Shown: positions 39,303 to 48,903, numbered from the stretch's first letter. The stretch is DNA of 64,000 nt from Hyphomicrobiales bacterium (GCA_021775835.1 JAJFHC010000018.1:18615-82614), one strand, 5' to 3'. Translations and numbers: made by a program. The notes: generated by a model from the letters alone, not told the origin.

Positions 39303-40862
39303 TCAGTTTTCCGAAGCGGAAGACGACGGGCCGGTCTTCACGCGAAACAGAATGATGAAGGGAATGAGCGCCACAAGCAGAAAGGCGATCATCATGAAAC
39401 TGTTGTTGTAGGCGATCATGGTCGATTGCCGGACCACCTCCAGGTCCAGCAAGGCAAGTCCTGACTGTTCTGTTATGTCCCAGGTATCCTTCTCGAACGG
39501 CTTCGACAACAATCGGTTGAAGGGCGTAATGGACTCATTCATGAGCGCATGATTGATCTGGCTGTGACGGGCATGCAAGCCGATGATGGCCGCAGTGCCG
39601 ATCGAGTAACCCATGTCGAAACTCAGGTAAAACATGGCAAACCCCTGATCCTGAACGCGCTTGTCGAGCTTTGCCAGGGCGAGCGCACTCAGCGGTGCCC
39701 AGATAGCACCGGTCGCACAGCCGAGGATAAAATTCGATACGATCACGTCGTTGGCCCGGATATCCACTGTCCAGTCGGACATCATCCAGGATGCCAGCGC
39801 GGTGAAAGCCAGTCCGATCGTGAGAAGATGACGGGGGTCCATCCGGTCGCGGATCTGGCTTACCACCAGAAGCCCGAGCACCGATCCCACACCGCGCGCC
39901 ATCAGCAGGTTGCCGGTATCGATCGCTGCATAGCCGCTGATCTGCTGAAGTTGCAGGGGCAGCAGGAGCAGGGGCAGGAAGAGTACGGCACCCACGAGGA
40001 AAATGAAAACTTCACCCAGAACAAAATTTCTCTCACGGAACAAGGTCCGGTTCACGAAGGGTTGTTTGGCGGACATGGTGTGGACCACGAACACGTAGAA
40101 GGCGGAAACGGTGATCAATGCTTCAATGACGATCTCTGTTGACTCAAACCAGTCCAGCCGCTCACCGCGCGCGAGCATCAGTTGTACGGTTCCAACACAG
40201 ATAATGAGCGATGCGAAACCGGTCCAGTCAAGTCGCTCGGGTGATTTGGGCGTGTCCGGCACCAGCAACCACGCTGTTCCCAGAACGATTGCCGCAATCG
40301 GAATATTGACGAAAAATATCCAGGGCCAGCCGAAATTGTCGATCAGCAATCCCGCAAGGGTGGGGGCAAACACATTGGCGGTCACAAACCCCAGGGCCCA
40401 CAAGGATGTGGCCTGTCCGTAGCGGCCTGGCGGAAAGGCATTGACCGCAATCGCCTGGCCCAGAGGGATCAGTCCCGCCCCGCAAAGTCCCTGCAGGAAC
40501 CGCCAGGCGACCTCTTCCATGAGAGATGTGGAAAAACCGCATCCCACCAGGGTCACGGTGTACCCTGCAATTGTCAGCAGGAACATCTGCCGGCGCCCAA
40601 AGCGCATGCTGAACCAGCCCACGCTCGCCGTCATCATGGAACTGCCGATGACAAACGCGATCATGACCCAGGCGATCTGGTCCGTGGTCGCCGAAAAGGC
40701 CCCCTGCATGTGCGGCAAGGCCACGCCCACCGAATTCCAGGTCACCGCATAGGTTGCCGTACCGACCGTCGAGCACAGCACGATCATGACGCCACGGAGC
40801 GTTATGCGATCATCGATATGGGCGTCGGCTTTAGCGGGAGATTCTGCGCTGAGTTCGGTCAT
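39303..40862 (-). CDS. DHA2 (EmrB/QacA) family 14-helix MFS drug transporter
   Basis: A 519-residue permease with about 14 transmembrane helices, close to EmrB. The start [22 protein letters not shown], the motif A-like loop [14 protein letters not shown] and the motif C-like [22 protein letters not shown] are visible. With the adjacent HlyD-type adaptor it should form a tripartite H+-driven pump with an outer membrane channel made elsewhere. It ends 13 bases before rnhB. The gap to the adaptor gene is 38 bases, so the two form an operon. Confidence 0.93.
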   Translation of the reverse strand: MTELSAESPAKADAHIDDRITLRGVMIVLCSTVGTATYAVTWNSVGVALPHMQGAFSATTDQIAWVMIAFVIGSSMMTASVGWFSMRFGRRQMFLLTIAGYTVTLVGCGFSTSLMEEVAWRFLQGLCGAGLIPLGQAIAVNAFPPGRYGQATSLWALGFVTANVFAPTLAGLLIDNFGWPWIFFVNIPIAAIVLGTAWLLVPDTPKSPERLDWTGFASLIICVGTVQLMLARGERLDWFESTEIVIEALITVSAFYVFVVHTMSAKQPFVNRTLFRERNFVLGEVFIFLVGAVLFLPLLLLPLQLQQISGYAAIDTGNLLMARGVGSVLGLLVVSQIRDRMDPRHLLTIGLAFTALASWMMSDWTVDIRANDVIVSNFILGCATGAIWAPLSALALAKLDKRVQDQGFAMFYLSFDMGYSIGTAAIIGLHARHSQINHALMNESITPFNRLLSKPFEKDTWDITEQSGLALLDLEVVRQSTMIAYNNSFMMIAFLLVALIPFIILFRVKTGPSSSASEN

Positions 40863-40900
40863 GGCATGGTCTGATTGCGGCCCACGTGTTCAACCGGTGT

Positions 40901-41974
40901 CTATTTCGGCTGTGCAAACACGCTTTTCACGAGTGAAAGCGCATCGTCATCGCGTTCGGTGTCAATCGATACCGTCGCGGTCATGCCGGCCCGTAAGCGG
41001 TCGCGATTCTGTGCCTTGTCAAATGTGAGCTTCACGGGGATGCGTTGAACCACCTTGACCCAGTTCCCGGTTGCATTCTGGGGTGGCAGGATAGCGAATT
41101 CCGCACCTGTCGCCGGGCTGATGCTGTCGACGGTCGCCCGCCATACAACGTCCGGGAAACTGTCGACGACGATTGTTGCCTTTTGGCCAACCTTGATGCC
41201 GGTCAGCTGAACCTCTTTAAAGTTTGCCTCGACCCAGGGGGCTCCTGTTGTGACCAGGGCGAATAGGGAGTCGCCTTTTTCAACATACTCGCCGGCTTCG
41301 AGCCCTACTTTGCTCAACACCCCGTCGGCAGGTGACCGGACCTCTGCATAGGAAAGGTTCAACTGAGCGCGGCGCAGTTTTGCTTCGGCCTGCAGGTAGA
41401 GCGGATGCTGGGTGTAATCGACATCAACCGAACCACCGAGGTCAGCCAGAACAATCTGACTGGTTTGCGTCGCTATGTTCTTCTGGCGCCGTGCCATGGT
41501 CAGTTCATGTTCGGTTTTCTGGCTGGTTGCCTCCGAGCCGATGCCTTCGTCATGAAGATTTTGGTTGCGCTTGTGTGTGACCTCCAGATAGCGGATGCGT
41601 TCGTCCGCCGCTTCGATTTCCATCTGGCTCTGTTCGAAGCGCGCCCTGAGCGATATGACCCGCTGGCGCACATTGGCCAGTTCTGCCTTGGCTGCGGCAG
41701 AGGTCATCTCAAAAGGCCGGGGATCGATCCTGAACAGGAGATCGCCTTTGGCAACCTGCTGATTATCCTTGACCGCAACCTCTGACACCGGGCCATCGAT
41801 AGTCGTGCTGATGGTTCTGATCTCCGACTTTACGTAGGCGTTCTCCGTCGACACGTAGCGGTTGTCGGTGGCATAGACGTATGCGGTAGCAAATACTGCC
41901 AGTAGGGGAGGCACCCCGAGCAGCAGAGAACGCGGCATCCTGCGCCGTTCACGCGTTGATGGACCGTCTGTCAC
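40901..41974 (-). CDS. HlyD/EmrA family membrane-fusion (adaptor) protein
   Basis: A 357-residue periplasmic adaptor. An N-terminal anchor helix (SLLLGVPPLLAVFATAYVYA) is followed by a lipoyl half-motif, an alpha-helical hairpin (AAKAELANVRQRVISLRARFEQSQME to QNLHDEGIGSEATSQ), the second lipoyl half (ADGVLSKVGLEAGEYVEKGD), and a beta-barrel. It starts at GTG (41974) with AGGAG before it. It is the first gene of the pump operon. No TetR, MarR or LysR regulator gene is adjacent; an inverted repeat 28 bases upstream of the start may be an operator. Confidence 0.92.
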   Translation of the reverse strand: MTDGPSTRERRRMPRSLLLGVPPLLAVFATAYVYATDNRYVSTENAYVKSEIRTISTTIDGPVSEVAVKDNQQVAKGDLLFRIDPRPFEMTSAAAKAELANVRQRVISLRARFEQSQMEIEAADERIRYLEVTHKRNQNLHDEGIGSEATSQKTEHELTMARRQKNIATQTSQIVLADLGGSVDVDYTQHPLYLQAEAKLRRAQLNLSYAEVRSPADGVLSKVGLEAGEYVEKGDSLFALVTTGAPWVEANFKEVQLTGIKVGQKATIVVDSFPDVVWRATVDSISPATGAEFAILPPQNATGNWVKVVQRIPVKLTFDKAQNRDRLRAGMTATVSIDTERDDDALSLVKSVFAQPK

Positions 41975-42002
41975 GACAAACTCCTAGATCAGGATGGCCT
42001 TT

Positions 42003-42019
42003 TGTTGAATCAATCAACA
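42003..42019. promoter_or_regulatory. Candidate operator of the pump operon
   Basis: TGTTGA and TCAACA form a 6-bp dyad with five bases between, 28 bases upstream of the adaptor GTG. The spacing fits a dimeric repressor, but the binding protein is unknown. Confidence 0.35.
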
Positions 42020-42048
42020 GCCATGCAACCTGATCGCTCTCAACATGT

Positions 42049-42100
42049 TAGAGCCGGATGCGGGCGGGAAACCGCGAACAATTATCCTCAACCGGCTCTA
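42049..42100. repeat. Inverted repeat, 9-bp perfect arms
   Basis: TAGAGCCGG (42049-42057) and its reverse complement (42092-42100) enclose 34 bases that contain a second small stem. It lies between the pump operon and the orphan membrane protein gene; no T tract. Confidence 0.4.
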
Positions 42101-42274
42101 CAACCAGAGAGACTAGTTCGGAATCAGCCGGCGGTGAAGCGTTTCTTTATCGTAAAAGACACAACGGGCCCCAGCCCGACTATCTCGCTCTATTTCTCTA
42201 AGGCGGCCACGTCGGCTGCCAAGCTGAATACCAGAGATTTTCGAAGTGAGAATCCGGATCGTTCGGTTGTCGGT

Positions 42275-42781
42275 TTACGACAGGAAGCCTGCGCCCGACA
42301 TATGGTCGAGATATATTGCGGCATCGCGGATGTCGAAAACAAACGACACCACAATCACGAACGTCATGACGCCGGACCACACACTAAAGGGTGACAGTTT
42401 TGCCAAAAACGGCCGGTGCTTGAGCAACAGATAGAGACCGGGTGACCACAAGATAAGGTGCAGAAGTGCCAGAAGTCCCGACAACGGCGGTAAGCCCAGC
42501 GCCGGCAGGGCGAACATAACGCAGAGTATTGTCAGCAGAAATCCACCGACAACCCAGCGGGCGATCGCATGGCGCCAGACGAACAGGAGCCCTGCGGCAA
42601 AGCATGCTCCCATGAACATCAGCCAGAATTTTACCGGCTCAGGCGTGTTGCTCATGGCGTTGTCGTCGAAGACCTGAAGCGCCAGATGCCCGCTTTCATA
42701 TGTAGCAGCGATGGCTTCCGACGAAACAACGCCAACGAGCAAAGTCGTGCCACAGACAAACCAGAACGACCGTGATGACAT
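42275..42781 (-). CDS. Hypothetical membrane protein
   Basis: A 168-residue protein of no family I recognise. It has a signal-like start (SFWFVCGTTLLVGVVSSEAIAATY) and then three to four transmembrane helices (FWLMFMGACFAAGLLFVW, WVVGGFLLTILCVMFALPALG, LLALLHLILWSPGLYLLL, VMTFVIVVSFVFDIRDAAIYL). Codon pattern and absence of better overlapping frames support it as a real gene. It lies between a pump operon and a radical SAM gene without close spacing to either, so context gives no hint of function. Confidence 0.7.
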   Translation of the reverse strand: MSSRSFWFVCGTTLLVGVVSSEAIAATYESGHLALQVFDDNAMSNTPEPVKFWLMFMGACFAAGLLFVWRHAIARWVVGGFLLTILCVMFALPALGLPPLSGLLALLHLILWSPGLYLLLKHRPFLAKLSPFSVWSGVMTFVIVVSFVFDIRDAAIYLDHMSGAGFLS

Positions 42782-42941
42782 GGGGCAAACTCCAATGCGA
42801 AGACCAAAAGAACTAAAACAAAAATGTCCGAACTTCTAACATGGGCTCATACCGTTCAGGGACAACCACATGTCAGATGCATGCATCAGAGAGTCTTACG
42901 ACAGATGCCCAGTTTCGGACCATAGTCCATGGTCTATACTC

Positions 42942-44081
42942 CTAAAGCAGAGACAACTGGTCGCCGGCGCGGGGCGGAGGATTGAACAGGCCGGTCTCCA
43001 GTTTCGAGCGCTCCAGGTTGAGGCCCAGCCGCTTGGCTGCGATCTCGAAGCGTCTGCCGATCGACCAGGCGTAGGGCCCGGTGCCGCGCATGCGCCGGCC
43101 CCAGGTTGCGTCGTTCTCCTTGCCGTTGCGCATGGAACGGATAAGCGAAAGCACGTGGGCGGCCCGGTCTGGCATTTCGGTCATGAGCCATTCGCGAAAC
43201 AGATCGCGGACCTCGAGCGGCAGGCGCAGCAGCACATAACCGGCTTCCCGGACACCGGCGTCGGCTGCGGCCTTGAGCAGCGCTTCCAGTTCCTGGTCGT
43301 TCAGGGCAGGGATGACCGGAGCCGTCATGACCGCAGTCGGTACACCGGAGGCACCAAGGATCTCGAGGGCGCCGATCCTTTTTGACGGTGTGCTGGCCCG
43401 CGGTTCCATGGCCCGGGACAACTTGTGGTCAAGGGTCGTCAGCGAAATCGCGACCTTGGCCAGGCCGCGTTCGGCCATGGATTGCAGAATGTCCAGGTCG
43501 CGAACCACGAGTGCGGATTTGGTCACGATCGCGACCGGATGGTTGAAACGGTCGAGCACCTCCAGAATCTGCCGGGTGATCCGGTAGGTGCGCTCGACCG
43601 GCTGGTAGGGGTCGGTATTGGTGCCTAGCGCAATAACCTGCGGCCGGTAGGAAGGGTCGCTCAGTTCCTGTTCCAGCAGTTCCGCCGCATTCGGTTTGGC
43701 AAACAGCCGGGTCTCGAAATCAAGCCCCGGCGAGAGCCCCATATAGGCGTGGGTAGGCCTTGCAAAACAATAGACACAGCCGTGTTCGCAGCCCCGGTAG
43801 GCGTTGATTGAACGGTCGAAACCGATATCCGGCGAAGTGTTGCGGGTGATGATCTTCTTTGGCTTTTCTTCAGTGACCGTGGTGCGAACACGGTCCGTGT
43901 CGACCAAGCTTTCCCAGCCGTCATCGAAGTCCTCATAGACTTGCGGTTCATACCGGCCCGACCGGTTGCTGACGGACCCGCGGCCCCGGCGTCTGCGGGG
44001 GTCGATTGTAACATTCCGGATTTCGCCGCTGGGGTCGAAAAATCCTGCCGCGCTCAACAGCGCATTCGATTGCTGTGTCAT
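42942..44081 (-). CDS. PA0069-family radical SAM protein
   Basis: A 379-residue radical SAM protein. The cluster motif is GCEHGCVYCFARPTH (C-x3-C-x2-C), preceded by the family hallmark NTSPDIGFDRSINAYRGC. The N-terminal 60 residues are basic and poorly ordered. It is related to SplB-like DNA photoproduct lyases, but the reaction of the PA0069 group is not known. The ATG at 44081 is used because it starts the family-typical N-terminus; the upstream frame has no support. It is divergent from the following glycosyltransferase pair. Confidence 0.92.
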   Translation of the reverse strand: MTQQSNALLSAAGFFDPSGEIRNVTIDPRRRRGRGSVSNRSGRYEPQVYEDFDDGWESLVDTDRVRTTVTEEKPKKIITRNTSPDIGFDRSINAYRGCEHGCVYCFARPTHAYMGLSPGLDFETRLFAKPNAAELLEQELSDPSYRPQVIALGTNTDPYQPVERTYRITRQILEVLDRFNHPVAIVTKSALVVRDLDILQSMAERGLAKVAISLTTLDHKLSRAMEPRASTPSKRIGALEILGASGVPTAVMTAPVIPALNDQELEALLKAAADAGVREAGYVLLRLPLEVRDLFREWLMTEMPDRAAHVLSLIRSMRNGKENDATWGRRMRGTGPYAWSIGRRFEIAAKRLGLNLERSKLETGLFNPPPRAGDQLSLL

Positions 44082-44177
44082 GCTTCTAAGATAGAATACG
44101 CAGCGGAACAAAACAAGAACAAAAGCGAACGCGTAAACTTTGATTGAGGTCCGGTGCAGCTTCAGTATAGTGCGCCG

Positions 44178-44867
44178 ATGCTTAGCGTCGTGATCCCAAC
44201 ATTGAATGCCGCCAATAGTCTGCCGGCCACTTTTCAGGCCCTTATCGCAGGTTGCACGGCGGGCCTGGTCAGCGAGGTAATCGTCGCGGACGGCGGCTCG
44301 ACCGATGATACCTTGATGATAGCAGACGCCTCTGGCGCAAAGGTCGTGGAAACCTCGAAAGGGCGCGGAACACAGCTGTTGGCGGGCGCTGAGGCCTCCA
44401 AATCTCCATGGATATTGTTTCTTCACGCCGACACGGTGCTTGAGACCGGTTGGGACATGGATGTTGCCCGCTTCATGTTGGCCGTGGAACAGACCGGCGA
44501 TCCGGACCAGGCGGCCTATTTCAGGTTTGCCATCGACCAGGATGGGCTCAAGGCCAGGATTCTTGAGGCCATGGTATCCTTGCGGTGCAGTGTTTTTGCA
44601 CTTCCCTATGGTGACCAGGGCCTGCTCATGTCGAAACGGCTGTACGAGCGGGTCGGTGGATTTTCGGATATGCCCCTGATGGAGGACGTCGATATCGTGC
44701 GCCGGATTGGACGCCGCCGCCTGTCGAAGCTGTCTTTCAGGGCCAGAACCAGCGCCCAGCGCTATCGCCGCGACGGGTTCTCAACCCGGATACTGAAGAA
44801 TTTTGTCTGTCTGTCTCTCTATTTCCTGCGGGTATCGCCGCGCCACATAGCCCGCCTTTACGGCTGA
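44178..44867 (+). CDS. Family 2 glycosyltransferase (TIGR04283 type)
   Basis: A 229-residue GT-A glycosyltransferase. The start LSVVIPTLNAANSLPATF, EVIVADGGSTDDT and PWILFLHADTVL (with the HAD metal motif) are typical of the TIGR04283 subgroup, and GDQGLLMSKRLYERVGGF is the acceptor region. These proteins are regularly paired with a TIGR04282 protein as here. Some members were linked to arsenosugar synthesis, which cannot be inferred from this sequence alone. TATAGT lies just 4 bases before the ATG, so the transcript leader may be very short. Confidence 0.88.
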   Translation: MLSVVIPTLNAANSLPATFQALIAGCTAGLVSEVIVADGGSTDDTLMIADASGAKVVETSKGRGTQLLAGAEASKSPWILFLHADTVLETGWDMDVARFMLAVEQTGDPDQAAYFRFAIDQDGLKARILEAMVSLRCSVFALPYGDQGLLMSKRLYERVGGFSDMPLMEDVDIVRRIGRRRLSKLSFRARTSAQRYRRDGFSTRILKNFVCLSLYFLRVSPRHIARLYG

Positions 44868-44873
44868 TTGGGA

Positions 44874-45479
44874 ATGGTCGCCCGTACTCTCGTTGTCATG
44901 GTGAAGGAACCCAGGGCCGGAGCTGTCAAGACAAGGCTTGGCCGGGGCATTGGCGCGGCCACTGCAGCGGGCTTCTACCGGCAAATGGTTTCCGCCACGT
45001 TCCGTGCAGTGGCCGGGGACCCCCGTTGGACGACCATTCTGGCGGTGTCTCCGGATACGGCTGTTGTAGGCCCGACCTGGCCAATGACGATACCCAGAAT
45101 CCCACAAGGCCGCGGTAGCCTCGGCGACCGCATGGATCGCATTATGCAGAGTCTGCCGCCCGGACCGGTTATCATCATCGGCACAGACATTCCCAGCATC
45201 CGCGCCGACGATATCGCCGCCGCGTTCAGGCAGTTGGGATCAAGCGATGCGGTTTTCGGACCGTCGCCCGATGGCGGTTACTGGCTTGTCGGGCTGAAAC
45301 GTCATCCGGTCATACCGAGGATTTTTGAAAATGTCCGTTGGTCAAGCCGATGGACACTTGAGGATACCCTGGCAAACCTGGCCGGGCACAGGACCGGTTT
45401 CGTCGTCGAGCGCGATGATATCGATACAGTCGAGGATCTTCGCCGCCACCGCAACCCGCGCCGTGGCAAACCCCGGTAG
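44874..45479 (+). CDS. TIGR04282 family nucleotidyltransferase-like protein (DUF2064)
   Basis: A 201-residue protein with a nucleotidyltransferase fold like CofC/MobA. The start LVVMVKEPRAGAVKTRLGRGIG has the KTRL phosphate-binding motif; later motifs are GRGSLGDRMDRIM, VIIIGTDIPSIRADDI and FGPSPDGGYWLVGLK. It lies directly behind the family 2 glycosyltransferase gene (six bases after its stop), as in many genomes, so the two presumably act in one pathway. The activated sugar or metabolite is unknown. A TTG six bases upstream is an alternative start. Confidence 0.87.
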   Translation: MVARTLVVMVKEPRAGAVKTRLGRGIGAATAAGFYRQMVSATFRAVAGDPRWTTILAVSPDTAVVGPTWPMTIPRIPQGRGSLGDRMDRIMQSLPPGPVIIIGTDIPSIRADDIAAAFRQLGSSDAVFGPSPDGGYWLVGLKRHPVIPRIFENVRWSSRWTLEDTLANLAGHRTGFVVERDDIDTVEDLRRHRNPRRGKPR

Positions 45480-45487
45480 TCGATCAA

Positions 45488-46036
45488 TCAGGATTTCGTC
45501 CGCTTGAGGTGCTCGTCCAACCGCGGCATGATTTCGATGAAATTGCAGGGCATTGAACGATAGTCGAGCTGGCTCTTCAGGATGCCGTCCCAACCGTCTT
45601 TGCAGGCACCGGGAGAACCGGGCAGGCAAAAGATGTAAGTTCCGCCGGCGACCCCGGCAATGGCGCGGGACTGTACCGTGGAGACACCTATTTTTTCAAA
45701 GCTAATACGGTGAAAGATCGCCGAGAAACCGTCAATTTCCTTGTCGAAAAGCGCCGACATGGCCTCCGGCGTGACATCCCGGCCCGTGAGCCCGGTACCA
45801 CCGGTAGTGATGATGGCATCCACATCCGGATCATCGATCCAGCGTTTGGCCTGAGCCTGAATGGCGGGTATGTCATCGGTCACGATCGCACGGTCGGCAA
45901 GTGCGTGCCCGGCCGATTCCAGCCGGTCGACGATAATCGAGCCGGATCGGTCGTCTTCCATCGTGCGCGTGTCCGACACCGTCATAACGGAAATCTTGAT
46001 GGCGATGAACGGTCTCGTTTCATCGATTCTGGACAT
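45488..46036 (-). CDS. moaB: Molybdenum cofactor biosynthesis protein MoaB
   Basis: A 182-residue MoaB/MogA-family protein that adenylylates molybdopterin before molybdenum insertion. Visible motifs are [38 protein letters not shown] and [18 protein letters not shown], which are the MPT-binding residues. Other moa genes are not in this window. It is convergent with the TIGR04282 gene and 16 bases downstream of the uracil-DNA glycosylase gene. Confidence 0.94.
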   Translation of the reverse strand: MSRIDETRPFIAIKISVMTVSDTRTMEDDRSGSIIVDRLESAGHALADRAIVTDDIPAIQAQAKRWIDDPDVDAIITTGGTGLTGRDVTPEAMSALFDKEIDGFSAIFHRISFEKIGVSTVQSRAIAGVAGGTYIFCLPGSPGACKDGWDGILKSQLDYRSMPCNFIEIMPRLDEHLKRTKS

Positions 46037-46052
46037 GGTTTCTCCGGGTTAA

Positions 46053-46922
46053 TCAGGTTTTCGGACTATTCTCGTTTGCCTCGAGGGCCTGCTGGATTTC
46101 CAGAAAGTCACGCCACGCGAGCTTCTTCTGAGCCGGCTGTCGCAGCAGGTAGGCTGGATGCAGTGTTGCGTTCGCGCGGTAATGACCGCCATCGGGCGGG
46201 TATGTCCGCCATGTGCCGCGCAAGCGCATGATGCCCGTGGTCGTCGCCAGCATCTCCTTGGCGGCTACGCCCCCCAGGAAAACGATCACTGCCGGGTCCA
46301 CAAGGGCAATCTGGCGTTCGATAAAAGGGCGGCAGATGGCGGTTTCGGCCGGTGTAGGGGCGCGGTTGCCGGGCGGACGCCAGGGAATGACGTTGGTAAT
46401 GTAGGCGTTGCTCCGGTCCCTGCCGATGGCCGCCAGCATTCGGTCAAGCAATTGTCCGCTGCGGCCGACGAAGGGCACGCCTTGCAAATCCTCGTCGCGG
46501 CCCGGTGCCTCGCCGATCAGCATCAAGGGTGCCTCCGGACTGCCGTCGGCAAATACGAGGTTTTTGGCTGTCCGCTTCAACCCGCAGCCATTGAAGTCGG
46601 CCAACGCGTCTTTCAGTTCTTCCAGTGTCTTGCACCCCTCCGCCAGGGTGCGGGCATCGTGTACTACATTATCGGCGCGCACCGGCGCCGGGTCTGGACG
46701 CGCTGGGCTCTGCCCTTCATCCCGCGGCAAGAGCGACGCCCGGCCCTTGGCGGGTGCCGCAGTCTCCGTGGTTGCCGTTGGCGCTTGCCTGGCCTTCTGT
46801 TGTTTCTCGCTCTCCGCGAACCAGTCCGTGGCTTCTTCGCTCATGGCCTCGTCCACACCCATTTGGACATACCACTGCAACAGGGCGGTGGCGTCGGTTG
46901 AAGAGGTGTCGCGATTGGGCAT
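46053..46922 (-). CDS. Uracil-DNA glycosylase (family 4-like)
   Basis: A 289-residue glycosylase. After a low-complexity N-terminal part rich in Ala and Pro the catalytic domain has LMLIGEAPGRDEDLQGVPFVGRSG, YITNVIPWRPPGNRAPTPAE and a HPAYLLRQPAQKK end, typical of the alphaproteobacterial family 4-type enzymes that excise uracil from DNA. Cysteines for a [4Fe-4S] cluster are present in part (EGC, NGCGLKRT, AICRPF). The ATG at 46922 is used; an earlier start adds 34 residues with no family support. It is divergent from the ETF-QO gene. Confidence 0.9.
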   Translation of the reverse strand: MPNRDTSSTDATALLQWYVQMGVDEAMSEEATDWFAESEKQQKARQAPTATTETAAPAKGRASLLPRDEGQSPARPDPAPVRADNVVHDARTLAEGCKTLEELKDALADFNGCGLKRTAKNLVFADGSPEAPLMLIGEAPGRDEDLQGVPFVGRSGQLLDRMLAAIGRDRSNAYITNVIPWRPPGNRAPTPAETAICRPFIERQIALVDPAVIVFLGGVAAKEMLATTTGIMRLRGTWRTYPPDGGHYRANATLHPAYLLRQPAQKKLAWRDFLEIQQALEANENSPKT

Positions 46923-47062
46923 GATGTGAACCGGCAAAAAAGGGAACGGCGATGGATTGATATGACGTTCTTGACCACTATAGCAGCGATTCCGTTTGCC
47001 TGAATGTCGTAATTGGGGTTGCACATCAATAAAGAGGCGGACTAATACCAGTTAGAATTTGC

Positions 47063-47078
47063 CGGGGCCCGGGCCCCG
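47063..47078. repeat. 16-bp GC palindrome upstream of the ETF-QO gene
   Basis: A perfect 16-bp palindrome of only G and C (CGGGGCCCGGGCCCCG) in the leader of the ETF-QO gene, 26 bases before the proposed GTG start. Confidence 0.4.
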
Positions 47079-47103
47079 CAAGCATGGGTTGATGGAGGGT
47101 CAG

Positions 47104-48783
47104 GTGAGCGACAATCAGGAACAGACGCCGGAACGCGAGTCGATGGAGTACGATGTCGTCATCGTCGGCGGTGGCCCCGCAGGACTTTCTGCGGCGATCA
47201 GGCTGCGGCAACTCGCGATGGAAAACGATTGCGAACTGACCGTGACAGTACTCGAAAAGGGATCCGAAGTCGGTGCCCACATTCTGTCCGGAGCGGTTAT
47301 CGATCCGGTTGCCCTGAATCGGCTTATCCCCGACTGGAAAGAGCAAGGCGCGCCCCTCGATACCGAGGTGACACAGGATCATTTTCTGGTCCTGGGACCA
47401 GCCGGTCATGTGCGATTGCCCAATTTCGCGATGCCGCCACTGATGAACAACCACGGCAACTACATCGCCAGCCTTGGCAATGTATGCCGTTGGCTCGCCG
47501 AACGGGCAGAAGAACTCGGTGTCGAGATCTATCCAGGCTTTGCCGCCTCGGAAGTCGTCTATAACGACGACGGCAGCGTCAAGGGTGTGGCCACCGGCGA
47601 TATGGGCATAGGCCGCGACGGCACGCCAAAGGACAGCCACACGCCCGGCATAGAACTTCATGGCAAGTACACCTTCATCGCGGAAGGCGTGCGCGGATCG
47701 CTTGCAAAGCAGCTGATCGCAAAGTTCAACCTGGACGAGGACCGGGAGCCTCAGAAATTTGGCATCGGCCTGAAGGAGCTCTGGGAAGTCGATCCGGCGA
47801 AACATCGCAAAGGTCTCGTCCAGCACAGCTTTGGCTGGCCGCTCGGGTTCAAGACTGGCGGTGGCTCATTCCTTTACCACTTTGACGAGAACCTCGTGTC
47901 CGTAGGCTTCGTGGTTCACCTGAATTATTCCAATCCCTATCTGTCGCCTTTCGACGAATTCCAGCGATTCAAGACGCACCCTTCGATCTGCGAGACATTC
48001 GAAGGCGGCAAGCGCATCGCCTATGGCGCCCGCGCCATTACCGAAGGCGGATTTCAGTCGGTTCCGAAGCTGGCATTTCCCGGCGGCGCCCTGATTGGCT
48101 GCTCGGCTGGATTTGTGAATGTGCCGCGCATCAAAGGCAGCCACAACGCCATGGCCACCGGCATGATGGCCGCCGAAGCGGCCTTCGACGCCATTCGCGC
48201 GGGCCGTCATAATGATGAACTGAGCACCTACCAGGACGCCTATGAAGTCAGCGACGTGGCCAAGGACCTCAAGCGTGTCCGTAATGTAAAGCCGCTTTGG
48301 AGCAAGCTCGGTACGGTTGGCGGCGTAGCGCTTGGCGGCATCGACATGTGGATGAACAATCTGGGAATAGGCCTGCCTTTCACATTGAAGCACGGCAAGC
48401 CGGATCATGCCTGTCTGAAGCCGGCATCCCAGTCCAAGCCGATTGATTATCCCAAGCCAGACGGCAAAGTGTCGTTCGACAAGCTGTCGTCGGTCTTCGT
48501 CTCGGCGACCAATCACGAGGAAGACCAGCCAATCCACCTGAGGTTGACGGACCCGGATGCGCCGATCAGGGACAACCTGCCCCAATTTGCCGAGCCGGCT
48601 CAGAGATATTGCCCGGCGGGTGTTTATGAGGTCGTGACCGAGGACGACGGTACAAACCCCACGTTTCAGATCAACGCGCAGAACTGCGTTCATTGCAAGA
48701 CCTGTGACATCAAGGATCCGGCTCAAAACATCACCTGGACGGTTCCCGAAGGTGCCGGTGGTCCGAATTACCCGAACATGTGA
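47104..48783 (+). CDS. Electron transfer flavoprotein-ubiquinone oxidoreductase
   Basis: A 559-residue membrane-associated flavoprotein that passes electrons from ETF (fatty-acid and amino-acid oxidation) to ubiquinone. The FAD motif is VVIVGGGPAGLSAAIR; the ubiquinone-binding region follows; the C-terminal [4Fe-4S] motif is NCVHCKTCDIKDP. The GTG at 47104 is preferred: GGAGG lies seven bases before it and it gives the usual (M)SD start. An ATG at 47092 or TTG at 47059 would run into the palindrome. The etfA and etfB genes are not in the window. Confidence 0.94.
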   Translation: MSDNQEQTPERESMEYDVVIVGGGPAGLSAAIRLRQLAMENDCELTVTVLEKGSEVGAHILSGAVIDPVALNRLIPDWKEQGAPLDTEVTQDHFLVLGPAGHVRLPNFAMPPLMNNHGNYIASLGNVCRWLAERAEELGVEIYPGFAASEVVYNDDGSVKGVATGDMGIGRDGTPKDSHTPGIELHGKYTFIAEGVRGSLAKQLIAKFNLDEDREPQKFGIGLKELWEVDPAKHRKGLVQHSFGWPLGFKTGGGSFLYHFDENLVSVGFVVHLNYSNPYLSPFDEFQRFKTHPSICETFEGGKRIAYGARAITEGGFQSVPKLAFPGGALIGCSAGFVNVPRIKGSHNAMATGMMAAEAAFDAIRAGRHNDELSTYQDAYEVSDVAKDLKRVRNVKPLWSKLGTVGGVALGGIDMWMNNLGIGLPFTLKHGKPDHACLKPASQSKPIDYPKPDGKVSFDKLSSVFVSATNHEEDQPIHLRLTDPDAPIRDNLPQFAEPAQRYCPAGVYEVVTEDDGTNPTFQINAQNCVHCKTCDIKDPAQNITWTVPEGAGGPNYPNM

Positions 48784-48807
48784 TCTTGAAATGATGCCGG
48801 TATCCGC

Positions 48808-48835
48808 TTAACGGTGACCGAATCCGTGATATAGT
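48808..48835 (+). promoter_or_regulatory. Possible promoter of the TPR gene
   Basis: TTAACG, a 16-base spacer and TATAGT lie 69 bases before the TPR protein ATG. The -10 is good; the -35 is weaker. Confidence 0.35.
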
Positions 48836-48903
48836 GCGGGCCTGTTTGCTGCGCGACAGGTGCTTTTGCATCGTCGCCATCGTCTCTTTACAGGGAAATA
48901 CAT

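Larger units (their letters stand above)
41975..42274. other. Non-coding region upstream of the pump operon (300 bases)
   Basis: No convincing gene. It holds two inverted repeats, described separately (42003-42019 and 42049-42100), and the ribosome binding site of the adaptor gene. Short open frames here have no family features. Confidence 0.6.

Noticed and set aside
42003..42019. FNR-type site (TTGAT-N4-ATCAA)
   Set aside because: The dyad has one base fewer between TTGA and TCAA than an FNR site needs, so it is kept only as an unassigned operator candidate.
42002..42394. Plus-strand open frame upstream of the pump operon
   Set aside because: Low-complexity composition, no family features, and its 3' part overlaps the membrane protein gene on the other strand.
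47026..47826. Minus-strand open frame opposite the ETF-QO gene (266 residues)
   Set aside because: Shadow of the conserved FAD domain; no recognisable features of its own.
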